64,000 nt of DNA, from positions 50,993,001 to 51,057,000 of the forward strand of contig CM074856.1 of NCBI GenBank assembly GCA_037501455.1, in the 5' to 3' direction. Shown here in pieces: positions 19,913 to 31,612 of this stretch (within the stretch, counting starts at the first letter, position 1; each line of letters begins with the position of its first letter). The notes beneath the pieces are model-generated. The model did no database searches. It was not told the DNA's origin and saw nothing but the letters and a program-made list of their open reading frames with translations. The translations under genes were made by a program, and so were the position numbers. This DNA is from Lantana camara (lineage: Eukaryota > Streptophyta > Magnoliopsida > Lamiales > Verbenaceae).

Positions 19913-22425
19913 TGTAACGCCCCAGCTTTCGGCAATTCAGGTGTGATCGACGCGTGTGAGTTTGAGAGTTAGATTTTAATTATTATTTGATCATTTCTTT
20001 AACATTTCATATCATGACATAATTTTATAAAATTATATTCTTAGTATTTTTTTTATTGAAATTCATATCATATCACAATTTTTGCATAAATTGAATTTAA
20101 TTGCAATGTGAATTAATTTCCCAAACGTAATTTAATTCTTTACGGCCTTAATTGCTCATTTTCATGAATTTGGAGACTCAATTGCATTAATATTTCCTTG
20201 GACTTAATTGATCATTTGCTATGGAATTGAACCTCATTGCATAACTTAAATAATGAGAGGACTTAATAGCAATTTTGGCCAATTCTTTCTCCTTTATAGC
20301 AGCAATTCGCGTACCATGCCTTCCCATTTCATACAAAACATTCATACACATTTGCTCCTTTCTTCCTTCTCAACCGAACCAAACCCTTGCCAAGGTGTAG
20401 GGAGATTTCATCAATTCAAGCTAATTTTTGTGGGATTTGGGATCATAGAAGCATCATCAACATCATATCATCTTCTCATCTTCCATTTCCTTCATTTGAG
20501 GTATTTTTGGAACTTTGATGAATTTCTTGGATTTATGTGATAGATAGGGCTTGGATATATATTGGTTATTATGTGTATTTGTTGTTGGATATATGTTTAG
20601 GAACTTTGAGCTTAAGTTATATGCATTCAACTTGTTGATATTGAACTTGGAGCATGAATGATGAAATGGGTTTCATTTGATGAATCTTTGATGATCTAAT
20701 GTGGAAATATGTGTTTTTATGAGTTGTTGATGATCTATATGTAAGCTAGTATGTTTATTGCATGAAATATATGCGTTTGGACTTGAGTATGGATCATTTT
20801 GTTGGTTGTTGTTGTTGGATCGTTGTTGCTGCTGCTATGCCCTGTTTTTCTGCGTACGTGACACGGGCGTGTCACATTTTCCTCTTTCAGCGTGACACGG
20901 GGGTGCATGATGGCCTGGTTTTTCTGTACCGTGACACTGGGGTGTCACGGTTTGCTTTGTAAGGGTGACACGGGCGTGTCACCTTCTATTTCCACGCATA
21001 CTGTCCGCTGTACCCCGACACGGGGGTATCACGGCTTAGTGTATAAGGGTGACACGGGCGTACCACCCTCTGTTTTTCATGCATTTTGTTTTGCATGCAT
21101 GGCTGTACGTATGCATGTATTATATGATTGCATACATGTCAGAACGAGATATTTTCTTGGTACATTCTATCATACTCGTTGTATTTCCACCGTTCGTCCT
21201 ATTTGGTACATTTTGAGTCGTGTCTCACGGACATTTGTCTTTCTTGCACAAACCAGCTTCCTGGTGACGAGGAGCAGGCCCAGTGAGCTGTTTCCTTGTT
21301 TGTTTTGAGTCGTTCAGGTGAGGTTTAATTCTAAATACATAGGACCTGTATAACCCTATGTGAAGTTTTAAGCCAAAACTTATCTATATAATTATAGTTT
21401 TCAAAGGAGATTGGTTTTCAAATGATTTATCAAACTTTGGAAGGAAGTGATGAATTTATTGATTGATTAGGCGAGTATTGTATGGCACTGTGGGCCCGAG
21501 GGTAGTGGCTCGAGCCAACCGGGAAAGCATAGGCTGACGGGTAACTCGAGAGCTACTCTCACCAAATTGGGATGACCCCTGAACCCCCTAGGAGATTAGG
21601 GGAGGAAGGAGTTCCGGGCTTAGGGATTCATGTACCCTCTACCCAGACTGATTGGATGGTGGGGCCTTGCAATCCCACCATCACCCGGAGGAAGAAGGAT
21701 GGACTGAAACTGCTAATTGTGCACCGTAATGAATTGCATGATCACCTAATTATTGAATAATTGATTGATTGATTGTACACAGTCGAAGTAAGGTTGGAGA
21801 TTTGCCCTCACTCGCCGGGCCACAGATTGATTGTATTGAAGTGTTAAGTTAATAAATTGAATTAGTTGTAACCTCGGGCGATAGTATCTCTTAATTCTAT
21901 TAAATTGTATTGTTATTTTCCAAAATTATTACCCGAGATTATAACTTGCATGTATGTGCGCTTATATTTATTTATACCCCTCGCTCAGTCCGTGTTGGAC
22001 TGACACCTCAACTTTTCAGTTGTTTTGCAGGGCGTGCTAGGCGGGAATTAGAGTCTAGAGTGTCTTTAATTCGGGTCTAGCACACTTCATCTCACATTTT
22101 GTTCATGTATTGATACTTCTGTTTTGTAGCATGCCTTGTGGCTTCTTATGGAGATTATATTGTATTGATGATGTAAATGTTGGTATCTATTAGTAAATAA
22201 ATAAATATGGTACCTATAAGTACTGAATGAAATATTGCTTCCACTTTTTATTACTCTGAATTGATTATGTGGTTTGGGGTTAGTCCTGCCTAGCCTTGTG
22301 TAGTGTTTTTTTTTTTTATTGTCTCCCGTTCGCTATATCTTTGGTTCATGTATGGATTGACCATTTCATATGTGGATTGGGGCTATAGTGCGGGGGATGT
22401 GGTGCCTAGCGTTCCGGGTGCTACA
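19913..22425 (+). repeat. 3' LTR of element B
   Basis: This 2513-bp LTR is nearly identical to the 5' LTR (9909-12424); one difference is a lost GCT triplet near 20830. The TSD cgacc follows at 22426-22430. Confidence 0.92.
20858..21066 (+). repeat. Palindrome cluster in B 3' LTR
   Basis: This has the same six units and spacers as the cluster at 10857-11065. All palindromes are unchanged between the two LTRs. Confidence 0.9.
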
Positions 22426-22466
22426 CGACCGGAAGGGCAAACCAATTAATTACAGAAAATGGAAAT

Positions 22467-24844
22467 TCAGTCGATCTCGATGGGGGCAGATGAGGATTCC
22501 TGAGCCGTTCGACGCTGGGCCCTCTCAAGATCTCGAATGGTTGGGAGGAAGCTTTCGACCTGAACCGGATGGGGGAGTTCACACTCTACCGGACGCTTTT
22601 CCTTCTTAGCCGGAGCGATCTCGATGGCATGCCCATACTTGAAGGTCAACCACTCGATCTGGACCAGCTCTTCCTCTTCAGGATGATCAGGAGCACATGG
22701 ATCTGGGAGCAGGGGGCCAATCGATTCGAAGTTGAAGTTAGGAACGATGGCGTCTTGAGCCTTAAGCTGGTTTATGGCAATCTGGAATCCCTCCGCCAGA
22801 TAGTTCTGACCCACGATCAAACTAGCTTCTTCGAAGCCGGGGCCCTCCATAAACTCGTGAACCGCATACCGTTCGATCTCCAGCTTGCATTTCTTCATCT
22901 CCTCAGCGGCTTTGCTGATCTTCATCTGGGCCAGGCCAAAGATCTCGTTTCGCCCCTCTTCCTTCGAAACAGCTTTGGTAGTTTCGAGCTGTTGGGCGAA
23001 CTCTTTAGTCATCCGGGTCAGCTCGGCAGCGTGAGCCTTCTCCGCCTTCTCAAGAGCCTCCTGTGAGCTCTTCCACTGGGCCTCCAGGGTCTGCTTCTCT
23101 TCGACCCGTTTTCTCTTCTCCTCTCGGGCCTCGCGGAGCTGCCGCTCGAGCTGTTCAACCTTCTCAGGGTTCGTTGAAACGAGCCGGTCCTTCATCATGT
23201 GATACTTCTCCTTATATTTTTCCTTGCCGGCCTTGAAGACCTCCGCCTCATGGATCGAATTGATCAGAACGGGAAGAACGTCCTGGCAATATTTAATCAG
23301 ATCGAATCAAACAGATCTCCAAGTGTTAAAAGATAGACAAGAGAATAACTTACCCCGAAAAGACCTCTGGAAGCTTGATACCTCTTCTGCCTCGCCGATC
23401 TCTCAGAGAGCCTCTTCTGCTCATCGATAATGCATCCGGAGTTGAAGAGGGCAGCCAGTAGTTCGGGATCAGCTTTTCCGAACGCCAGAGCTCGTTTGGT
23501 ACCATCTTCCTTTTCGAGCTCAAGACCGGCAGGCCATTGGGGAAGGGGGGTCTTGGGAAAATTCAAAAGTTGGGCCTCCTCGTCAGATTCTTCCGAGTCC
23601 TGTAGTTCGTGAACCAGTTCTCTAAAAGGTCTCTTGCCTACCCCATGCCTCGCCTGAACAAACTGGAGTTGAGGATCAACATCTTCATCAAAATATAAAA
23701 GGAGATGGTCTAAATTTATTACTTGTTCGACGTCCTCCCCGATCTGACCAATCGGCTGTGCGGATGACCCGACGTGCCCCTCAAGCTCCTGACGCGAAGG
23801 GGATCCCCAGCTGGCTGTTCATCCAGGTCGGCGTCCAGATCTTGCAGCTCCTTCGAGCACCTCTCCTGTTGAGCGCGTTGGGCCGCCGGGAGGGAGTCGA
23901 TTATGGCACGAGCGGCATCCGCCACAGGTCGAAGCTCGTCTGGGGTGGCGTTCCTCTGGTTCATCGCCCTCATCTTGGCAGCTCGAGACATGATCAACTG
24001 TCTTAGATCTGCAGAACGAAAAGAGTCAGATCGAAATAATAAACCAGAAAAGCAAAATAATTTAAGACCCTGAACGAGTAGGGGTTTGGTCGAAGTAAGA
24101 GCATACCGAAGCAGAAGTTCTTTCTCCGAGTCCCAAGTATAATGCCCGCTTCGACTAGATGCCCCGTCCTCGACAGGTAGGTATGATCAAGGAGCCCGAT
24201 ATTAGTTAATAGTTCGAAGTGGTTGTGCAGCCAGGTCGACGACTTGGTCACAAGCCGCCTTGGGCCGTTGTCCCCCCAAGTGATCCGGAAGCGGGGTACG
24301 ACGGGCAGATCGATGAAGAAAAACTTGGACTTCCATGATGACCTGAGGAAGAGAGAGCCTAAATCCATACTTGACGGAGGCGTAGTATATACCAACCGAC
24401 CTCAACCCCCTCGGTCTCTCGACGGTCTCCCCCTCCTCCAGCCTACGAACTGTGTACTGGGGACCTAACCCTAACAGCTTCGTGACCTCCGCGAGCTCCT
24501 GAGGAGTTATCTTGGAAAATCTCTCAGAAACATGCGAGAGGGTCCTGTAAACACGTGGAGGTTGAGCTGGAGGGTTCCCAACCTGCGCCGTAGGTTCGTT
24601 TACACCGATCTGCCTCCCACTGACCTAATCCTGTCCGGTTTCCTCCTCTTCCAGTTCGTCCAAAAGCCCTATAGGTCGCCACACCCTCGACGCGACGCCA
24701 ATCCCCCTCTATTTGCCGTCAAAACTTCGTCCCTTCCGAAGACGATCCCAACGCGAACTCAAAACTCTCATTTGGCAAAGGGGGGGCCGGCAGATCGTCG
24801 TCTCGTTCCGGCGAAGGCGTGAATGCTGCCTTTTCCTGACCCAT
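22467..24844 (-). pseudogene. Antisense spliced gene of element A
   Basis: This extra gene lies downstream of pol on the opposite strand. It is homologous to 38129-40723 in element C. The start is the ATG at 24842-24844, followed by a head that matches C (AFTPSPER). A middle part (KSKFFFIDLP, then RITWGDNGPRRL) resembles the Pfam putative gypsy-type transposon domain (Transposase_28). The last exon (22467 to about 23282) is a long charged coiled coil. Two introns are visible: 24106 to 24009 (GTATGC..CTGCAG) and 23353 to 23283 (GTAAG..CCAG). Compared with C, about 180 bp before the KSKFFF motif are missing and the frame shifts. The function of this protein in the element is unknown. Confidence 0.75.
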
Positions 24845-24985
24845 AAAGATGGGGATAGAAAAACATTTTTACCTTTAAAAACGATGAAAGTCGGAGGCGG
24901 TGGTCGCTGACGAGCTGATGAAGGTGGGAGCAGTTCGAAATCTCTGAGTGAGAAAGTGGTGAAATAAGGCCTGGGGGTAACCTCC

Positions 24986-24993
24986 TATATATA
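24986..24993 (-). promoter_or_regulatory. TATA box of the antisense gene in A
   Basis: TATATATA on the minus strand lies about 145 bp before the antisense ATG. The same box and surrounding bases occur in element C at 37982-37989 and a similar one in Z. Confidence 0.6.
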
Positions 24994-25160
24994 GGAGTTG
25001 AAAAGTAACACCTCGAAATACGAAACGACGCCATAATTACCCTGCACACGCCTATCCTACGGAAGGTCGTGTCGTATTAAATACTTTGTCGGACCGATCT
25101 GACTCAAAAGGTCACGCCCATAACTGAGGCGATGGCTCGATTTAGAACGTCATGACGGTT

Positions 25161-26538
25161 ATGGTTGCAAAAGGATTCACTCAAAGACCCGGCGTGGACT
25201 TTGATGAAACTTTTTCGCCAGTTGCAATGCAAAAGTCTATTCAGATCATGCTTGCCATTGCTGCATATTATGACTACAAGATATGGCAAATGGATGTGAA
25301 AACTGCCTTTCTCAATGGTGACATTGATAAAGACATTTATATGGAGCAACCCATAGGTTTCACATTCAGTGGGAGTGAGCAAAAGGTTTGCAAACTCCAA
25401 AGATCAATCTATGGATTGAAACAGGCTTCTAGGAATTGGAACATTCGATTTGATGAATCAGTCAAAGTGTTTGGCTTCATTCAAATTTCGAATGAATCCT
25501 GTGTGTATAGAAAGGAATTGGAGACCTCAGTGCAATTCTTAGTGCTTTATGTTGATGACATCCTTCTTGTTGGGAATTCGAAGGATGACATGAAAGTAAC
25601 TAAGTTATGGTTATCGAACCAATTCGAGATGAAAGATCTTGGTGATGCATCCTATATCCTTGGAATTAAAATCTATAGAGATAGATCTAGAAGGTTAATA
25701 GGACTATCACAGTCGATGTACATTGACAAAGTATTGAAGAGATTCAATATGGAGTCAGCAAAGGTTAAGAACCTTCCTATGAGTGTAGGAACATGTCTTT
25801 CAAAGAAGATGTGTCCTAAGACTAACCTTGAGAAGGAAAGAATGACTCATACACCTTATGCATCAGCAATAGGTAGCATAATGTATGAAATGTTATGTAC
25901 TCGACCGGATGTGGCTTATGCACTTAATGCAACAAGTCGTTTCCAATCTGACCCTGGAGATGGTCACTAGGCTGCCGTGAAGAATATTCTTAAGTACTTG
26001 AAAAGTACTAAAGATTTATTCTTAGTTTACGGAGGTCAGAAAGATCTTACTGTCGAAGGATACTGCGATGCAAGCTTTGCATCTGACTTAGATGATTTTA
26101 AGTCAATGTCAGGATACATTTTCTGCCTAAACGGCGGAGCAGTGAGTTGGAAGAGTTCCAACCAAACAACCACTGAGGCCGAATACTTAGCTGCAAATGA
26201 TGCAACTAAGGAAGGTGTTTGGATTAGAAACTTCATTCAAGAGTTAAATGTTGTTCCTAGCATGAAAGACCCCATTACTGTGTTTTGTGACAACACTTGG
26301 GCGGTTGCTCAAGCAAGAGAACCAAGATCTCACCAACGGACCAAGTACATTATGAGGAAGTATCACCTAATCCGTGATATTATCAAAAGAGGAGATGTGC
26401 AAATTGAGAGGGTCACATCAGCAGAGAACGTGGCAGATCCACTTACTAAACCCCTTAGTCGAGAAGCTTTCCAAGGTCATCTTCAGAAGATGGGACTTAG
26501 AGTAGCTTTAGAATGGCTTTGACGGGCAAGTGGGAGAT
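25161..26538 (+). pseudogene. Truncated Copia pol end (RT and RNase H), first copy in array D
   Basis: This fragment covers the 3' half of the Copia pol. It begins inside reverse transcriptase (VAKGFTQRPGVDFDETFSPV), has YVDD near 25550, and continues into RNase H (GYCDASFASD) to a stop at 26520-26522. It is nearly identical to 33216-34593. Both copies share the same internal TAG (25967-25969 here). There is no LTR on its left; it joins element A sequence at 25160/25161. It therefore comes from an upstream unit of a tandem array cut by a deletion. Confidence 0.88.
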
Positions 26539-28482
26539 TGTTAGGAATAGTGCCCTAGAAAGCCGATTGTATATCCGCTTTGTGCTTTTCCTTATTGTAA
26601 TCACAGACAATCTTTGAATGAAATAACGAATTGAGGCAACACTTCTTTATATGCTCTTGTTTGGTATGCGTTTACTTTATCTGTGCATGTATGAGAACTC
26701 CCCTAATCCTGATGACTTTAGGACTCTACCATTTAGGTGAAATGGTTCATGAAACGAGCCCTATATCACATAAGTCTTGATTAGTAAAATACTCCAAGCC
26801 GATGAGTCCTACAGACAGTGGGAGTGTCAACCTGACTCCTCTAAGGCTTGCTTGTGGGATCATGCCCTTAAGAAGGACCACCTTGTTTCATGGAGGTGCA
26901 AAGTGTATAGTTGATACGTGCGTGATACATGAGGGTGCTTACTTTAATAAGGAAGTTCACTGAGGTGCCCCGTGTGAGAACATTCCTAAATGGGAAAGGA
27001 AGTTTCTATTTCAGGAAATAGAAACTTCCAGATTAGGAAATATCTCACGAGTCATTAATGTGATTAATTGATCCTTAGACTTGAGGTTCCTTGTCACTTT
27101 ATGATTTAACTCTGTAGTCTTAGGTATAAGCTTTAAAGGGTGTCGCCTTAGATAACTGATTCAAGGCTTATGCTGGGGCTGCACAAGTGATTCATGAAAG
27201 TGAATGAGAATCAAGAAAGGACCTACACTTGCATTTGCAAGGTGATCTCTTATTGTGTAAGTCATTCATATGCTATATGGAGTCCTTGGCCAAGGCAGTA
27301 GATCAAGACATCAAGAAAAGGGTTTCTTGGATTGAGATCAAATGGATATGAAATGCACTTAGCTTTAAGACCGGATTATTAGGGTTCTGATTATTCCCTT
27401 ACCCTAGATCTTGGTTGAGAGATAGTAAGTAGGAGGATTGTATCTCACATTAATCAATGACTTAAAGGTTCTGTTAAATCCGAACATTCCAATTCAGCTA
27501 GGGGTTAAACACCTGTTGCTAGACTATGGTCGTTTAATCTGTGGACTGATTAATTAATTAGTGAATTAATTAATTAGGGTCACTGCTAATTGAATTGAGA
27601 ACCTAGAGGGTCACACACAACAACTTGGTTACATGAGTTGAGGCTTTAAAATGATTAAACGATTTAATCGGGCCAAAGGGTTCCACACGTGTGAAATCAC
27701 ACGTGTGGGTCACGTGCGTGACACGTGTCCTTCATGGACACGTGTGCATGTGCGTGAATAATTATTTGGTGATTAAATAATTAATTTGTTAATTATTTAA
27801 TAGACTTTGGTTTAATTTTGAATTAAAAAGAAAGTCTTATTTTGGAGAAAAATAATCTAGTTAATTAATTATGAATTAATTAATTAGATAAAAATAAGTT
27901 ATTTATTTTAAATAAATAAATTATAAAATTATCCAAAAATAGTTTGGATATTTTTAGCTCTCTTAAAGTTGATTTGAATTAGAATTCAAAGTCAAAGTTG
28001 GAAAATACTTGACGATCAAGTAATAGGAGAGAGAGGGACCAAATCCTTGCCAACAAGGATTGGGTTCGGCGTCCCTCTCCCTTATCTATATATAGGGGAG
28101 CTCAAGCTCCCCTTTAGAGCTAATTGGCTATTATTTTGGTTCATGTGTTGAACACCTTCCTTTCTCCAAGATCAAATAAACCCTAGGTTAAGCCTAAACA
28201 CTAACTAGAGAACTAGCATCCTTACTAGTTAGATTGTGATCAAGTTGGTGGACTATCTCTAGAGAGCTTCAAGTTAGAAGTTTGAAGATTCGAGCTTTAC
28301 CAAGGAGAGGGGATCAAGCCGCGAGAAGAGCGTTCTTAGGTGGCTTGAAACGCTTCAAGAAAGAATAAAAGAAAAGTAAGTTTTCTAACTCTACGAATTT
28401 GGATACACGATTGTGAGTCCAAGATCATTTTGTTGGAAAAAATTTTTAAATTTCGCTGTTTTCTGATTCGTGTTTTCCAACA
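26539..28482 (+). repeat. Middle LTR of Copia array D
   Basis: The 1944-bp LTR starts TGTTAGG and ends CCAACA. A TATA box (tctatatatagg) is near 28085. A cluster of CACGTG-type palindromes lies at 27685-27750. Identity to the right LTR is near 98-99% by eye, with about 25 differences. Confidence 0.92.
27685..27750 (+). promoter_or_regulatory. G-box cluster in Copia LTR
   Basis: Five ACGTG-type motifs occur within about 65 bp: two ACACGTGTG palindromes, one GTCACGTG and two paired GACACGTGT/GGACACGTGTG. These are the core of plant G-box/ABRE sites bound by bZIP and bHLH factors. They lie about 335 bp before the LTR TATA box. The right LTR keeps most of them at 35740-35805 but has lost one CpG. 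Confidence 0.55.
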
Positions 28483-28484
28483 AG

Positions 28485-28496
28485 TGGTATCAGAGC
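28485..28496 (+). promoter_or_regulatory. Primer-binding site of Copia D
   Basis: TGGTATCAGAGC lies two bases after the LTR and is complementary to initiator methionine tRNA. Confidence 0.9.
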
Positions 28497-30733
28497 CACC
28501 TCGTTAATCGTTTTTCTGATTCGTCTCAATTATTCTGAATTTGGTAGAAATTCTTAGGCTTAGATGCGAATTAGGTATTCATGAGTTCTTTTAGAAAGCC
28601 TGAAATACGAAACTGTAACTTTTCCTGAATTTCTAAAACTGTTTTCTCAAATCGTGTTTTTGAAAATTGTTTTAGTTGAAATTTATCTAAATCGAATTTT
28701 AATTGAAACGGGTTTTGGAGAAACCTAAAAAAAATACGAAACGAACACGAAATAGGACGAGCCTAGGCGTGCTAGCAAGTCGCACGCCCAGCCCGCCACC
28801 GCCCTGCCCTCCCGCCCGCGCCTAGGCGTGCCCGCTCGCCTGTCCCGTAATCGCGCGGGACAGCCGCCCGCATCGTCCCGCAACAGACCGGGATGCCCTG
28901 GCCGAGACCGCCCGCCATCGGGACAAGCGCACGAGCCGCGTACGCGGGTGGCAATTGCAGCACGCTGTGCGCACAACTGGCGCGCGCGCGCGCCTGATGC
29001 CGCACGGTGATGCCCTCCCTTGGGCGGGTAGTTTCGGGCCAATCTTCATGTTTCGTGTTTCGCGTTTTCGGTCCTTGAAAATCCCGATTTAATTTTATCT
29101 TTTAAAATCAGTTTTGCTAAAATAAAATTATTTTAAAATTTTTGATTAAATTGGGATTTTTGAGAAATTAAAGCGATTTGGATTTTGGGAAAATTATGAA
29201 CTTTATTTTCTGAAAATAATGAAAGAATAAAATTATTAATTTTGGAAATTAATTAAAATTTTATTGGTTTATTATTTTTCGGGTTTTATTGAAAAGGCTC
29301 TTGAACAAGAATTGCATCTAAGTCGTGTTTTAAGTCATTAGGACTTGAAACGAGAATTTTAATTTATTAGCTAAATTTAAATTCTCGCAAGAGCATGTTA
29401 GGTGATCATGGGTTTAGACTTATATATGGTTTTAATTTATGCACATGGATGGTTTAAATTGGGGTTGGAGCCCTTTAGTTGCGTTTTTCAATTGAGGTTG
29501 GAGTCTCACTTATGTGCGTACTGTTATGTGATTTATTATGTGGCTTTCCATATTACTGTTTTTGAGGCCAGGGTATGCCCCGTGTAATTGTCTAAGGCCG
29601 ATATGAAGATTGAGTCTTATTACTTTATATCTTTTTCCTTTTATTGTAATTTGAGAGTAGAGATAGGTGGTGAGGTTTTATTTTCATTTTGGAGACAATG
29701 CACCCATGGAGTAAGATGGACCACATTCAAATAACAAGGAGGCCATAAGTGAAGACCCCTCAAAATGTTAGGGAGGGGAATCTCAATTGTAAAAAATGTA
29801 ATAGAGATAGGGCTCGTATTTTGTTACCGCTTTCCCTTATGTGATTTAAACTGTTTATGTGGCATGTATGTTAGAACTTGTGATTGTGGAGTCGCTCCCA
29901 ATTATCACGCATAAGATAGGTAGAACCCATGATCATTACATGTTAGTATCATGCTAGGACATGTTATCTGTTTATGTGCTTGTTTGAAATGCATTTAAGT
30001 GTACTTGCATTAATCAAGACTAATAAAATTGGATAACATATATGTTGGTGAGGTCGAACCGCACAACTCTCCGGTTGATTTGAAAATTCCCATTAAATAT
30101 TAAGCTAATTTCGAACAAATAGGTATTTAATTCGAGATGCAAATTTTGAATTAAATTCCTAGCATTCCATCAATAGGTTTTAAGTTTAGTAAGTGAAACT
30201 AGTTATTGTCCGCGAGTCGTGGGATAGCTAGTGGAGCTTATTAGTTCTTAGTTACCTAATTGATCATTTTAAATGATCAATATTTCATGGTCAATTTTAG
30301 CAAAGGCGATGTCCGCGAGTCGTGGGTCGTTCGAACTAAGTTTTGATCATGATCTTATAATTGATGGGTCTAGCTTAACGCCTAAGTAAATATGGATGTC
30401 GCACGAGTCGTGGGTCCATATTGAAAGATAGGTGATGCAAAAATAATTACTAAGAGTTCTAAAGGTGTTAGAATTGGTAAGTTGTACCTACCTAGGGTTC
30501 TTACTTAGAATGTCCGCGAGTCGTGGGTTCGAGGTAAAAGGCCTAGGATCTTAGTACCCATTGGGAAACGTGTTCCTCTTAGATCTTTGGGAATTATAGA
30601 TCTTTGAAAAACAGTGGGAGCTACATTAGATTAAAGACCTTATCTTTTGTATATCATTATAATTCAGTATGCTCACTAGTTCTCTGTTTTACCATTTAGG
30701 TCGTAGATTCTGTGATTCTCTACGTGTTTTGAA
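28497..30733 (+). other. Copia D leader (untranslated), with GC block and repeats
   Basis: This 2.2-kb stretch before gag has no convincing gene. It holds a sharply GC-rich block (about 28750-29010) in AT-rich surroundings and, just before gag, four copies of GTCCGCGAGTCGTGGG or a close variant (starts near 30208, 30311, 30398, 30512). Frames over the GC block on either strand are composition effects. Confidence 0.7.
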
Positions 30734-31612
30734 ATGGCAACCAAAAACCCTCCTGTATCGATCCTCGAGTCAAACAAGTTGACTGGTCCCAACTATTCTG
30801 ATTGGCTGAGGAATCTAAAAATCATTTTAGATTCTGAGAAGAGAACTTATGTTCTATTCGAAGGGGAGCCTAGTCCCGAAGGGGAGGCTCCCACTCGGGC
30901 CGAGCGGGACGCGATTCAGAAGTGGAAGGATGATAATCTCCAAGCCCGTTGCCTTATGTTGGCTAACATGTCTCCGGACTTGCAAAGGCAACATGAGGCC
31001 ATGGAAATCGCTTGGGAGATTTACGACCACTTAGAGCAACTTTACCGCCCTCATGAACGTGTTACAAGGTATAACACTTCAAAGGAATTGCTCCACTTGA
31101 GAATGAGGGAAGGTTCAAGTGTCCATGAATATGGACTCAAGTTTCTTGCCCTTACTGAGAAACTTGCCTCCATGGACATGCCACTGAAAGATGAGCTTTC
31201 AGTGGATTTGTTGCTAGCTTCGCTCCCACCATCATTCAACCCATTTGTCCTTAACTTCAACATGAATCATGCTGGTGCTACTGTAGCTGAGCTGATTAGT
31301 CAGCTTGTGACTGTTGAAAGCACGATCAAGAAGGACAATAAGGTTTTGATGGTGAATGCTCCATCTTCCTCTTCTGGGCATTCTAAAGGTAAGGGCAAGA
31401 AAGCCCAAAAGAAGAAGAAGAAACCCCTTAGGCCCACTGGTGGCGTTTCGAAGGGGAAGGCCCAAAAGAAGAAGCGTGATCAGAAAGAGGATGTTTGCTT
31501 CCATTGTGGCAAAGCGGGACATTGGAGGAGAAACTGCCCAGAGTTCAAGGCTACTCTAAAGAAAGGTATCTTTCTCGTTGAAATAAATCTTTCTATTAAT
31601 TCTAGTTCTTAG
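30734..31612 (+). pseudogene. Gag of Copia D
   Basis: Gag packages the element RNA. The ATG at 30734 opens a frame with the Copia-type capsid (KLTGPNYSDWLRNLKIIL near the start, then YNTSKELLHLRM) and one CCHC knuckle (CFHCGKAGHWRRNC near 31497). A lysine-rich run precedes the knuckle. The frame stops at TAG 31610-31612 just before the protease motif, in a place where pol would normally follow in the same frame. The stop is most simply a changed tryptophan codon. Confidence 0.87.

Larger units (their letters stand above)
9909..22425 (+). mobile_element. Ty3/Gypsy chromovirus (Tekay/Del-type) B inserted in A
   Basis: This 12.5-kb element has 2.5-kb LTRs, an initiator-Met tRNA primer site, a gag-pol frame and a chromodomain-like tail after integrase, as in the Tekay/Del branch of chromoviruses. 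It sits in the internal region of element A with a perfect 5-bp TSD. The integrase is split by solo LTR E. The two LTRs differ by roughly a dozen substitutions and a 3-bp indel by eye, so the insertion is recent. Confidence 0.92.

Noticed and set aside
28725..29049. Several overlapping frames on both strands in the Copia leader
   Set aside because: They come from the GC-rich block, which has few stop codons, and resemble no protein family.
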